47,995 bases of DNA, taken from positions 1 to 47,995 of the forward strand of contig CAKPBJ010000009.1 in NCBI GenBank assembly GCA_934140575.1, given 5' to 3'. The stretch comes from an uncultured Bacilli bacterium. Lineage in GTDB: Bacteria; Bacillota_I; Bacilli_A; RF39; UBA660. The stretch's first letter is position 1; every line of letters begins with the position of its first letter. A model generated the notes under the pieces. That model worked only from the letters and a program-made list of their open reading frames with translations. It ran no database searches and was not told the origin of the DNA. The position numbers and the translations under genes are program-made. Below, in pieces: positions 40,582-47,995 of this stretch.

Positions 40582-41244
40582 ATGAAGAAGATATTAATAG
40601 TAGAAGATGAAGAAGTAATTAGAAAAGAACTTAAAACATTACTTGAAAATTCTGGGTATCAAGTTTTTATGCTTGATAAGTTTAATGATACTAAGAATGA
40701 TATTATGAATATTAAGTGTGATTTAATTTTACTTGATATTAATCTACCTAATATAAATGGAGAGTTAATATTAAAAGAAGTTAGAAAAGAATCTAATATT
40801 CCTATTATTATGGTTACTAGTAGAGCACTTGAAGTAGATGAGGTTTTATCTATGTCATATGGAGCAGATGACTATATTATTAAGCCATATAATCCAACTA
40901 TTTTATTGCTTAGAATACAAAATGTATTTAAGAGAATGGAAAATAATAGAGATGATTTATTTTACGATGATATTGTTGTGAACGCAAAGAAAGGTTATTT
41001 AGAAAGAGATGGTAAAATATTAGAACTTACAAAGAATGAGATGATAATATTTACTTATCTTTTAAGTAATAGAGAAAGAATTGTTACTCGTGATGACTTA
41101 ATGACTGATTTGTGGAATAATAATGAATATATAAATGATAATGCTTTAACAGTAAATATAAGTAGATTAAGAAATAAACTACAAGAATTTGGTCTTTCTG
41201 AGAGAATTGAAACTAAGAAAGGGTTAGGATATAAGTTATTATGA
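40582..41244 (+). CDS. BceR-like response regulator
   Basis: An OmpR/PhoB-type transcription factor of 220 residues. The receiver domain has E8-D9-E10, phospho-acceptor D52 and K101. The winged-helix DNA-binding domain (about 125-218) ends GLSERIETKKGLGYKLL. ATG 40582 follows GGTGAG; an in-frame ATG four codons earlier is less likely. The stop overlaps the kinase start by four bases. It should bind the operator-like sites at 40487 and 42279. Confidence 0.93.
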   Translation: MKKILIVEDEEVIRKELKTLLENSGYQVFMLDKFNDTKNDIMNIKCDLILLDINLPNINGELILKEVRKESNIPIIMVTSRALEVDEVLSMSYGADDYIIKPYNPTILLLRIQNVFKRMENNRDDLFYDDIVVNAKKGYLERDGKILELTKNEMIIFTYLLSNRERIVTRDDLMTDLWNNNEYINDNALTVNISRLRNKLQEFGLSERIETKKGLGYKLL

Positions 41245-42260
41245 GTTTTAAAAAATATTTATTAGATAAAAGTATGCAAATATTTATTACTATTTCTGGA
41301 TTTATAATTACTATATTACTATTAAATGCTTTTAAAGTAGAAAGAGATTTAATATTAGTTATATCAATTATATTTATAATAGTAATAGTTTTAAATATAT
41401 TTTTTGATTATTATAAGAGAAATAGTTTTTATAGGAAAATATTAAATATACTTAGTAGTTTAGATAAGAAGTATTTGGTTCTTGAGATGATTAATAAACC
41501 TAATTTTTATGAAGGGGAATTATTTTATCAAATGCTTTATGATATTAATAAATCTATGTGTGAGAATGTTAAAGAATATAGTTTAAATATTAATGACTTT
41601 AAAGAATTTGTGGAGATGTGGATACATGAAGTTAAAATTCCTATTTCTAGTTTAATACTTCTTAATCATAATCATTCTAATGAGATTGATAGAAAGTATG
41701 TTGAACAGATTAGAAGACTTGATAATTATGTTGATCAAATATTATATTATGTACGTAGTGAAAATGCTGAGAAGGATTATATTATAAAAGAAAATAGTCT
41801 AAGTGAGATTGTTAAAAATGTGGCATTAAAGAATAAAGATGATTTATTAGAAAATGATGTAAGATTAGAAGTTTCTATTCATAATGAATTGGTTTTAACA
41901 GATGCGAAATGGTTAGAGTTTATTTTGAATCAGATTATTAATAATAGTATTAAATATAAAAGAGATGAAGTAGATTCATTTATAAAGATTGAAGCAGAAA
42001 CTAGGAGTGACAAGGTGTTTTTAAGTATTACTGATAATGGTGTTGGTATTCCTGATAGTGATATTTCTAGAGTCTTTGAGAAGTCTTTTACTGGTATTAA
42101 TGGAAGAATTAAGGCAAAATCTACGGGAATGGGACTTTATATTGTTTACAATTTATGTAAAAAAATGGGTCATAAAATAATGATTGAGTCATGTGTTTCT
42201 TCTTATACCAAAATTACTATTGTATTTTCTTTAGGAGGATTTTATAAGTTTAATGATTGA
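41241..42260 (+). CDS. BceS-like intramembrane-sensing histidine kinase
   Basis: A 339-residue kinase with two transmembrane helices (about 12-31 and 37-55) joined by only a few residues, so it has no sensor domain. Such kinases receive their signal from the BceAB-type transporter. H129 in WIHEVKIP is the phosphorylated His, NQIINNSIKY the N box, and DNGVGIP with STGMGLYIV the G boxes. It overlaps the regulator gene by four bases. Confidence 0.94.
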   Translation: MSFKKYLLDKSMQIFITISGFIITILLLNAFKVERDLILVISIIFIIVIVLNIFFDYYKRNSFYRKILNILSSLDKKYLVLEMINKPNFYEGELFYQMLYDINKSMCENVKEYSLNINDFKEFVEMWIHEVKIPISSLILLNHNHSNEIDRKYVEQIRRLDNYVDQILYYVRSENAEKDYIIKENSLSEIVKNVALKNKDDLLENDVRLEVSIHNELVLTDAKWLEFILNQIINNSIKYKRDEVDSFIKIEAETRSDKVFLSITDNGVGIPDSDISRVFEKSFTGINGRIKAKSTGMGLYIVYNLCKKMGHKIMIESCVSSYTKITIVFSLGGFYKFND

Positions 42261-42278
42261 TTATTAATTATTTTAATG

Positions 42279-42292
42279 TTACGAAATTGTAA
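42279..42292 (+). promoter_or_regulatory. BceR-type operator upstream of the ABC transporter
   Basis: TTACG-AAAT-TGTAA differs by one base from the BceR palindrome. A -10 box TATACT lies at 42331-42336, 38 bp downstream, with no good -35 box; the spacing resembles that at 40487. Confidence 0.7.
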
Positions 42293-42366
42293 TAATTTGT
42301 AATATTAGAAGTGGGATTAATATTTTTTCTTATACTACAATGTATAAAGAAAGGAGATATTATATT

Positions 42367-43134
42367 ATGAGTGAAATTTTAAAGATTGATAAGATTGAGA
42401 AATATTATGGAAATAAGTCTAGTCTTACAAAAGCAATTGATAATTTATCGTTTAATGTAGAAGAAGGAGAATTTGTTGCGATAATGGGAGCAAGTGGCTC
42501 TGGAAAGACTACTCTTTTAAATTGTATATCTACAATTGATAAAGTTACATCTGGACATATTTATGTAGCAGGTAATGATATCACAAAATTAAGAGGAAAT
42601 AGTCTAAATAAGTTTAGAAGGGAAGAGTTAGGTTTTATATTTCAAGATTTTAATTTACTTGATACTTTAACTGCTTATGAAAATATTGCTTTGGCTCTTT
42701 CTATTCAAAATATTAAAGAAAAAGAGATATCTGATAGGATTAAAAGAGTTGCTGAGGAGTTAGATATTAATAGTGTTTTAGATAAATATCCATATCAAAT
42801 GAGTGGAGGTCAAAAACAAAGAGTTGCTAGTGCTAGAGCAATTATTACTAATCCAAAATTAATACTTGCAGATGAACCTACTGGAGCACTTGATTCAAAG
42901 TCTTCTAAAATGTTACTTGAAAAATTTAATTATTTAAATAAAGAGAATAAGGCAACTATTCTTATGGTTACACATGATGCTTTTACGGCTAGTTATTCAT
43001 CTAGAGTTATCTTTATTAAAGATGGAAAAATTTTTAATGAGATTAGAAGAGGTAATGATTCAAGACGAGATTTTTTTGATAAGATAATTAATGTCGTGAC
43101 AATGCTTGGTGGTGATTTAAGTGATGCTCTTTAA
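42367..43134 (+). CDS. BceA-like ABC transporter ATPase
   Basis: ATPase of a MacB/BceAB-type exporter, 255 residues. Walker A is GASGSGKT (41-48), then FQDFNLLDTLT (Q-loop), the MSGGQKQR signature, Walker B LILADEPTGALD and the H-loop Met-Val-Thr-His. AAAGGAGAT lies about ten bases before ATG 42367. The last 11 bases overlap the permease gene. Confidence 0.95.
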   Translation: MSEILKIDKIEKYYGNKSSLTKAIDNLSFNVEEGEFVAIMGASGSGKTTLLNCISTIDKVTSGHIYVAGNDITKLRGNSLNKFRREELGFIFQDFNLLDTLTAYENIALALSIQNIKEKEISDRIKRVAEELDINSVLDKYPYQMSGGQKQRVASARAIITNPKLILADEPTGALDSKSSKMLLEKFNYLNKENKATILMVTHDAFTASYSSRVIFIKDGKIFNEIRRGNDSRRDFFDKIINVVTMLGGDLSDAL

Positions 43135-45160
43135 ATTATCATTAAAGAATATAAGAAAAAGTATAAAAGACTATGCAATTTACTTTTTCACTTTAATTCT
43201 TGGTATTGCTATATTTTATGTATTTAATGCAATTGATGATCAAACTGTTATGTTGGATGTTTCAAATTCAATTTTTTCAATAATAAAATTATTAACAAAC
43301 ATGCTTTCTGGAGTTAGTATTTTCGTTTCATTTATATTAGCATTTTTAATTATTTATGCGAGTAGATTTTTGATGAAAAGAAGAAATAAAGAATTTGGTA
43401 TATATTTAACTCTTGGAATGAGTAAGAGAAAAATATCTTTAATTTTATTTTTTGAAACATTGATTATTGGTGTCTTTTCACTTGTAATTGGACTGGGTGT
43501 TGGATTTTTATTATCACAATTAATGAGTATTTTGGTAGCAAATATGTTTGAAGCAAATTTAAATAAATTTACTTTTATATTTTCTAAAGGAGCATTTTTA
43601 AAAACACTTTTATATTTTGGTATTATGTATTTAGTTGTGATGATTTTTAATACAATAAATATTAGTAAATGTAAATTAATTGATTTAATACAATCAAATA
43701 AAAGGTCTGAAAAAATAAAACTTAAGACGCCATATATTTGTATAATAATTTTTATTTTAGCTTGTATTATGTTGGGTTATGCATATTATTTAGTAATTGG
43801 AGATACGTCGTCTTTAAGTAATCGTAAGATATTTAGTGCTATTGGTTTGGGAGCTACATCAACATTTTTAATATTTTGGTCATTGTCAGGCTTTCTTTTA
43901 CGTATTTTTATGAATATGAAGAAAGTATATTATAAAGGATTAAATAGTTTTATCTTAAGACAATTTTCAAGTAAAATTAATACAACAGTTTTTTCTACAA
44001 CAATAATTTGTTTAATGCTTTTTATTACTATTTGTGTTTTATCAACGGCTTTATCAATGAAAAATTCTCTAAATCAAAGTTTAATTACTTTTTCTCCAAG
44101 AGATGTTGAATTAATTCAGATTTATCATGATTCTAAAGATGATGATTTGACTGAGATACAGAAGGAAAATGTTAAGTTGAATTTTGATGAATTATTAATG
44201 AAATATGGGTTTGATATAAAAAAAGAATTTAAAAACATTACTTATTTTTCACTTTATTCTGATGATAATATTACATTAAAATCAACTTTAGGAACTTATT
44301 ATAAAATTGCTAAAGAAAAGTATCCTTTATTAAGGTTTGATGAAAATATTATTTTAATGAAGAATAGTGATTATAATAAGGTTGCTAAAAGTTTTGGCTT
44401 AGAAAAAATTAAATTAAATAGTAATCAATATGTTGTTGTGGGTAATTATAAGGAAATGATTAATATAAAAAATGAAGCTTTAAAAAGAAATGCTAAACTT
44501 ACTATTAATGATAATGTTTATTTTCCAAAATATAAGAAGGCTGTTAATGGTTTTTATGGAATGGGTAGTCAGGGGAGTGAATTAGGGTTTATTGTTTTAC
44601 CTGATGAGGCATTAAGTGGTAAACAAATAAGTTATAATCGAATGATTGCTGATTATAGAGGAGACTCTAATAAAGTTGAGGAGAAACTTAATTTAATAAT
44701 GAAAGATTCAAAGTTTTATTCTGATTGTTATGTTACATATAATACAAAAATAGATATTCGAGATGCTAGTGTAGGGATAGGTGCTTTAGTTACTTTTTTA
44801 GGATTATATTTAGGAATTGTTTTTTTAATATCATGTGCTGCGATGCTTGCCTTAAAAGAGTTGTCTGAATCAAGTGATAATATCTTGAAGTTTAATATGC
44901 TTAGAAGGCTTGGTGTTGATGAGAAGATGATTAATAAAACTTTATTTATTCAGATTGGAATATTTTTTATGTTTCCATTAATGTTAGCTATTATTCATTC
45001 TATATTTGGTATTATTTTTTGTAATGTTATTTTAGAAACCATGGGTATAAGTTTTAATTTAATGTCTATTATATTTACTGCTATTTTGATAGTTATTATT
45101 TATGGAGGATATTTCTTAGTAACTTATTTTTGTAGTAAAAATATTATTAAAGAAAAGTAA
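43124..45160 (+). CDS. BceB-like ABC transporter permease
   Basis: A 678-residue FtsX-like permease. About ten transmembrane helices are visible: one near residues 17-37, several up to about 310, then a large extracellular domain (about 315-540) and three closing helices. The big loop between helices VII and VIII is the hallmark of BceB, which binds bacitracin-like or lantibiotic peptides and signals to the kinase. The actual ligand is unknown. ATG 43124 has GGTGAT upstream; GTG 43121 is adjacent. Confidence 0.93.
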   Translation: MLFKLSLKNIRKSIKDYAIYFFTLILGIAIFYVFNAIDDQTVMLDVSNSIFSIIKLLTNMLSGVSIFVSFILAFLIIYASRFLMKRRNKEFGIYLTLGMSKRKISLILFFETLIIGVFSLVIGLGVGFLLSQLMSILVANMFEANLNKFTFIFSKGAFLKTLLYFGIMYLVVMIFNTINISKCKLIDLIQSNKRSEKIKLKTPYICIIIFILACIMLGYAYYLVIGDTSSLSNRKIFSAIGLGATSTFLIFWSLSGFLLRIFMNMKKVYYKGLNSFILRQFSSKINTTVFSTTIICLMLFITICVLSTALSMKNSLNQSLITFSPRDVELIQIYHDSKDDDLTEIQKENVKLNFDELLMKYGFDIKKEFKNITYFSLYSDDNITLKSTLGTYYKIAKEKYPLLRFDENIILMKNSDYNKVAKSFGLEKIKLNSNQYVVVGNYKEMINIKNEALKRNAKLTINDNVYFPKYKKAVNGFYGMGSQGSELGFIVLPDEALSGKQISYNRMIADYRGDSNKVEEKLNLIMKDSKFYSDCYVTYNTKIDIRDASVGIGALVTFLGLYLGIVFLISCAAMLALKELSESSDNILKFNMLRRLGVDEKMINKTLFIQIGIFFMFPLMLAIIHSIFGIIFCNVILETMGISFNLMSIIFTAILIVIIYGGYFLVTYFCSKNIIKEK

Positions 45161-45173
45161 TTTTTAATATTAG

Positions 45174-45205
45174 AGGATTAGTTTATAGGACTAGTCCTTT
45201 AATTT
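45174..45205 (+). terminator. possible terminator after the permease gene
   Basis: Arms AGGATTAGT (45174-45182) and ACTAGTCCT (45190-45198) pair with one G-U, but the T-tail is short. The following 170 bp hold no convincing gene; a 23-codon frame at 45212-45283 is noted as doubtful. Confidence 0.55.
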
Positions 45206-45385
45206 GGTTTGGTGGAAATTGAGTCGAATGTATTAGATGGTAAATTTATTATGGTTGAAGGAAATAATTTTACTATTTATTAAATTTAGAAATAGAGTAG
45301 TAATTTATTATGAGTTTCATAGATTATTGGTTCTTTATGTATGATATAATATTTTATAGGTAAGGTATATTTTAGGAGATGTTTT

Positions 45386-46165
45386 ATGAATAATTACGAT
45401 TTATTAAAAAGTATTAAGAAAGTAGTTTATGAATGTGGTGAAATTATTATTAATGCTGATAGGGATTCTTTAGATATTGAATTAAAGGAAGGTAATAATA
45501 ATGTTGTGACTAATTATGATAAGTTAGTTCAAGATACTTTGAATGAAAAGTTAACTGTATTAGTTCCTGGTTCGGTATTTTTTGGAGAGGAAAATAATGA
45601 GAGTGTTTCTGATATTTCTACTTTAGAAAATGTTTTTATTGTAGATCCAATTGATGGGACAACTAATTTTTCTAGAGGATTTAAGACTAGTTCAATTTCT
45701 GTTTGTTTAGTTAAGAATAATCAACCTGTTATTGGAGTTTGTTATAATCCTTATACTGATGAGATGTATAGTGCGATTAAGGGTGAAGGTTCATATTTAA
45801 ATGATAAAAAAATACATGTATCTAATAGAAGTTTAAAGGATGGGATTTTATTATCAGGATGTTCTCCATATTATGATGATTTAAGAAGAAAATCAATTGA
45901 AATTCATTCTAAGTTTTGTTCTGTTGCGAGTGACTATAGAAGATTTGGTAGTGCAGTATTTGAAATATGTAGTATTGCGAGTGGTAGGGCAGAAGTTTAT
46001 TTTGAACTTAAGTTAATGCCTTGGGATTATGCTGCTGCTAGTTTAATCTTAGAAGAAGCAGGTGGTAAGATAAGTACAATTAATGGAGATGCACTACAAT
46101 ACAATAATTCAACATCAGTACTTGCGAGTAATGGTATGGAAGATTATTTGAAGTATATAAATTAA
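45386..46165 (+). CDS. inositol monophosphatase family protein (SuhB/CysQ-like)
   Basis: A metal-dependent phosphatase of 259 residues. FFGEENN, VDPIDGTTNFSRG and PWDYAAASLILEEAGG carry the metal-binding Glu and Asp residues of the family. Inositol phosphate, 3'-phosphoadenosine phosphate or other sugar phosphates are possible substrates. AGGAGATG precedes the ATG and a TATAAT box lies at 45345-45350. Confidence 0.93.
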   Translation: MNNYDLLKSIKKVVYECGEIIINADRDSLDIELKEGNNNVVTNYDKLVQDTLNEKLTVLVPGSVFFGEENNESVSDISTLENVFIVDPIDGTTNFSRGFKTSSISVCLVKNNQPVIGVCYNPYTDEMYSAIKGEGSYLNDKKIHVSNRSLKDGILLSGCSPYYDDLRRKSIEIHSKFCSVASDYRRFGSAVFEICSIASGRAEVYFELKLMPWDYAAASLILEEAGGKISTINGDALQYNNSTSVLASNGMEDYLKYIN

Positions 46166-46191
46166 TATTTTGGTAAGGTTGGTGTTTTATT

Positions 46192-46668
46192 ATGAAAAAA
46201 AAATATATTATAATAATTGTGATATTAATTACTTTGTTTGGTTTTATTAGTGTTATAAACTATTTTGAGTATGACTGGGATGCGGTAAAAGATAATAAAT
46301 ATGAAAAAATAAAAAATGGTACATTAGATGTTTATAAAAAGTATGATGACTATATGTATTTTTATACTAATTCTAAAGAAAATATTTTTAAAAGAAAATA
46401 TTATTTTAAGAATACTTTTTCTAAAAATAATATATATGTTTTGAAATATAGTACAAGGTTATGTGGGGAAAAAATAATTAAAACAAAAGTTGTTAAAAAA
46501 GGAAATACTGCAAATATTTATTTGGATTTAGATGTTGTTTGTGGAGTATGTTCTCCTGAGGATATTTATAAAACATTTAAAATTAATAAGAAAATTGATA
46601 AAGTTAATGTTTATTCTAAGATTGTAAGAAAGCCATTTTGTTTAGATTATTATCAAGTTCAAAAATAA
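46192..46668 (+). CDS. single-pass membrane or secreted protein, unknown
   Basis: A 158-residue protein with N-terminal helix (about 4-23, KYIIIIVILITLFGFISVIN) and a Lys/Tyr-rich outer domain with four Cys residues, CGEK, two in VVCGVC, and KPFCLDY, which could pair as disulfides. No family recognised. It lies 26 bp after the phosphatase gene and before another small N-terminally anchored protein. Confidence 0.68.
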   Translation: MKKKYIIIIVILITLFGFISVINYFEYDWDAVKDNKYEKIKNGTLDVYKKYDDYMYFYTNSKENIFKRKYYFKNTFSKNNIYVLKYSTRLCGEKIIKTKVVKKGNTANIYLDLDVVCGVCSPEDIYKTFKINKKIDKVNVYSKIVRKPFCLDYYQVQK

Positions 46669-46706
46669 ATATTTAATTATATAAAATTTGTAGAGAAGGT
46701 TAAAAT

Positions 46707-47027
46707 ATGAAGAGAAGAAAAATTATAATTATTATAGTTATACTATTAGTAAGTTGTTTATTAATTGTATTTATAAATAATAATAGTAAGTATCTTATAC
46801 CTGATAATTATATAGATAAAATTGTAGATAATAGATCTTATGTTGATGGTTCTGATAAAACTATATATGTTTATAATGATAAAATTATAGTTGAGGAAGA
46901 TGATTATTTTCCAGATGGTCAATTTTTATATAGACATTGTAAGAGTATTACAGTTTATAAGGGGATTAGTGATCCAGATGAAATAGATGATGTGAAGGGA
47001 ATAGTCATTTTTAAAAAATTTAATTGA
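46707..47027 (+). CDS. small single-pass membrane protein, unknown
   Basis: A 106-residue protein with an N-terminal helix (about 5-24, KIIIIIVILLVSCLLIVFIN) that contains a Cys but no clear lipobox, and an acidic outer part. GAGAAGG precedes the ATG. No family recognised. It follows the previous gene by 38 bp. The 198 bp after it hold nothing I can identify apart from a TATAAT box at 47201-47206. Confidence 0.65.
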   Translation: MKRRKIIIIIVILLVSCLLIVFINNNSKYLIPDNYIDKIVDNRSYVDGSDKTIYVYNDKIIVEEDDYFPDGQFLYRHCKSITVYKGISDPDEIDDVKGIVIFKKFN

Positions 47028-47225
47028 TAAATTCAAGTTTAGAAATTAGTTGTAAAAGTTAATTAAAAGGTATATAGAAAGAAGTAGGATTGGACTTTAT
47101 ATTTGAAATTTAAAGTTTGAATTTGTATTTTTTAAATCAATAAAAATTAATCAGATAATTGGATATAAATTTGTTATATTCAAAAGATTATTGATTATGT
47201 TATAATATTTTTGAGGTGATAATAT

Positions 47226-47816
47226 ATGGAAAATGATGATTATAGTAAAGAAATATTAGAATCCGAACAATTTAATAAATTGAGAAAGTTACAAACGGGT
47301 AGTTGTAATGTTGTACATGAGAATGATCAAATTTTTTTAAATGGTATGTTTTATTATTATAATGATCCTTCAGTAGAAATGAGAGAATATAAGGAAGAAG
47401 AAAAAAAGAAATTTGTTGAATCTATTATTGATATTATTTTAGAAAGATATCCAAATTTAACTGAGGAACAAGGTAAAAAAATTGCATCTATTTGTTCAGA
47501 TCATCCATTAGGACATAAAACTGATATTTTACTTGATATTGATATCTGTACATTAAAGTTTATTGAAGAAAATCAGTTGACTGATAATATGAAAGAATGT
47601 CTTGAAAATATTAAAGAACGTTTAAGTGCAATGCAATATGGTTGGTTTAATATGGAAGTGTATAGTGAGGATTATGCTATATCTTTTATAACAAGAAAAC
47701 TAAATGAACATATGCAAGATAGTAATAAACCACTATTGACATGGGGAGAAGGAAGATTACTAACAGAAATGAATGTAGAGTATATTAAACAAAATACTGC
47801 ATCAATTGCACTTTAA
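47226..47816 (+). CDS. unknown 196-residue protein
   Basis: I do not recognise this soluble, acidic, mainly helical protein. ERYPNLTEEQGKKIASIC and TWGEGRLLTEMNVEYIKQ are its most structured segments. GAGGTGAT precedes the ATG and a terminator follows, so it is a one-gene unit. Confidence 0.7.
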   Translation: MENDDYSKEILESEQFNKLRKLQTGSCNVVHENDQIFLNGMFYYYNDPSVEMREYKEEEKKKFVESIIDIILERYPNLTEEQGKKIASICSDHPLGHKTDILLDIDICTLKFIEENQLTDNMKECLENIKERLSAMQYGWFNMEVYSEDYAISFITRKLNEHMQDSNKPLLTWGEGRLLTEMNVEYIKQNTASIAL

Positions 47817-47826
47817 TAGGTAATAT

Positions 47827-47857
47827 AAAAAAGATTATATTTTTATGATCTTTTTTT
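47827..47857 (+). terminator. terminator near the window end
   Basis: Arms AAAAAAGAT (47827-47835) and ATCTTTTTT (47848-47856) with a 12-base loop, T-run at the end. Confidence 0.75.
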
Positions 47858-47920
47858 GTTTATATTGATTGGTAAAAAATATATGGAATTATAATTGTAT
47901 GGTAGTATATATGTTAACTA

Positions 47921-47995
47921 ATTAATATTAGAAATAAATGATATATAAATATAATTAATATTAGAAATAAATGATATATAAATATAATTAATATT
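47921..47995. repeat. 33 bp AT-only-like tandem repeat running off the window
   Basis: ATTAATATTAGAAATAAATG begins at 47921 and again at 47954; a third copy starts at 47987 and is cut by the window end. The period is exactly 33 bp with no spacer and the two full copies appear identical. The unit contains only three G residues and no C. Confidence 0.93.

Noticed and set aside
45212..45283. A 23-codon frame (GTG start) after the permease gene
   Set aside because: No clear ribosome binding site and no helix or motif; it could be a remnant, but I cannot support it as a gene.
47921..47995. CRISPR array
   Set aside because: The 33 bp repeats are directly adjacent with no spacers, and no cas genes are in the window.
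1..47995. Mycoplasma-type genetic code (TGA = Trp)
   Set aside because: Several well-defined genes end at TGA and conserved Trp positions use TGG.

Overview
The window is a roughly 48 kb chromosomal segment from a very AT-rich, low-GC Gram-positive bacterium. The evidence is the Bacillota-type T-box leaders, the infC-rpmI-rplT cluster with an L20-type leader, AGGAGG-type ribosome binding sites, SigA-type promoters (TTGACA, 17 bp, TATAAT) and a BceRS-BceAB-type module. TGA is used as a stop (for example at the ends of the genes at 21225, 23628 and 40582), so this is genetic code 11 and not a mycoplasma. A D,D-carboxypeptidase implies a cell wall. The overall look fits an uncultured host-associated member of the Bacilli (RF39- or Erysipelotrichales-like), with oleate hydratase as a further hint of a gut habitat. 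The assignment below class is inference.

1-712 is a seven-gene tRNA array (Leu, Ser, initiator Met, Asp, Phe, Arg, Pro) ending in a terminator. 783-6545 holds mixed genes: an orphan MvaI/BcnI-like restriction endonuclease, a D-Ala-D-Ala carboxypeptidase, a degenerate metallophosphoesterase, an FAD-dependent dehydrogenase, a lipoprotein-like cyclophilin and dCMP deaminase. 6660-19812 is mainly translation. It carries a short T-box with a LOG-family gene and glyS, then a C26 amidohydrolase, then infC (probable AUC start)-rpmI-rplT-rpsB, tsf, frr, folD, and a phenylalanine T-box controlling HAD-pheS-pheT. L20 and S2 both carry an extra C-terminal Rho_N/SAP-like tail.

19870-29538 mixes envelope proteins of unknown function with RNA-modification genes (a YgjP-like peptidase, a TrmH-family methyltransferase, rimM, trmD). 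The usual rimM-trmD-rplS order is split by an insert of exported and membrane proteins. After rplS come signal peptidase I and a uracil-DNA-glycosylase-like protein. 29561-29838 is the most striking non-coding segment: a consensus promoter, an 11-codon leader ORF, nested inverted repeats and three tandem terminators whose arms can pair in chain fashion, all ahead of a GNAT acetyltransferase. This looks like a transcription attenuator.

30566-36473 holds an M20 peptidase, a second GNAT, an RsuA-type pseudouridine synthase, and oleate hydratase with a TetR-like regulator downstream. 36567-38597 encodes a protein of three ~222-residue repeats; the last two are an almost exact 666 bp tandem duplication. 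Next come gene debris (a GNAT fragment that has lost its start codon) and two unknown genes. At 40487-45160 lies a complete BceRS-BceAB-type peptide-sensing and detoxification module with matching operator-like sites before both transcription units. The window ends with an inositol-monophosphatase-family gene, three unknown small genes, and a 33 bp tandem repeat that runs off the end.
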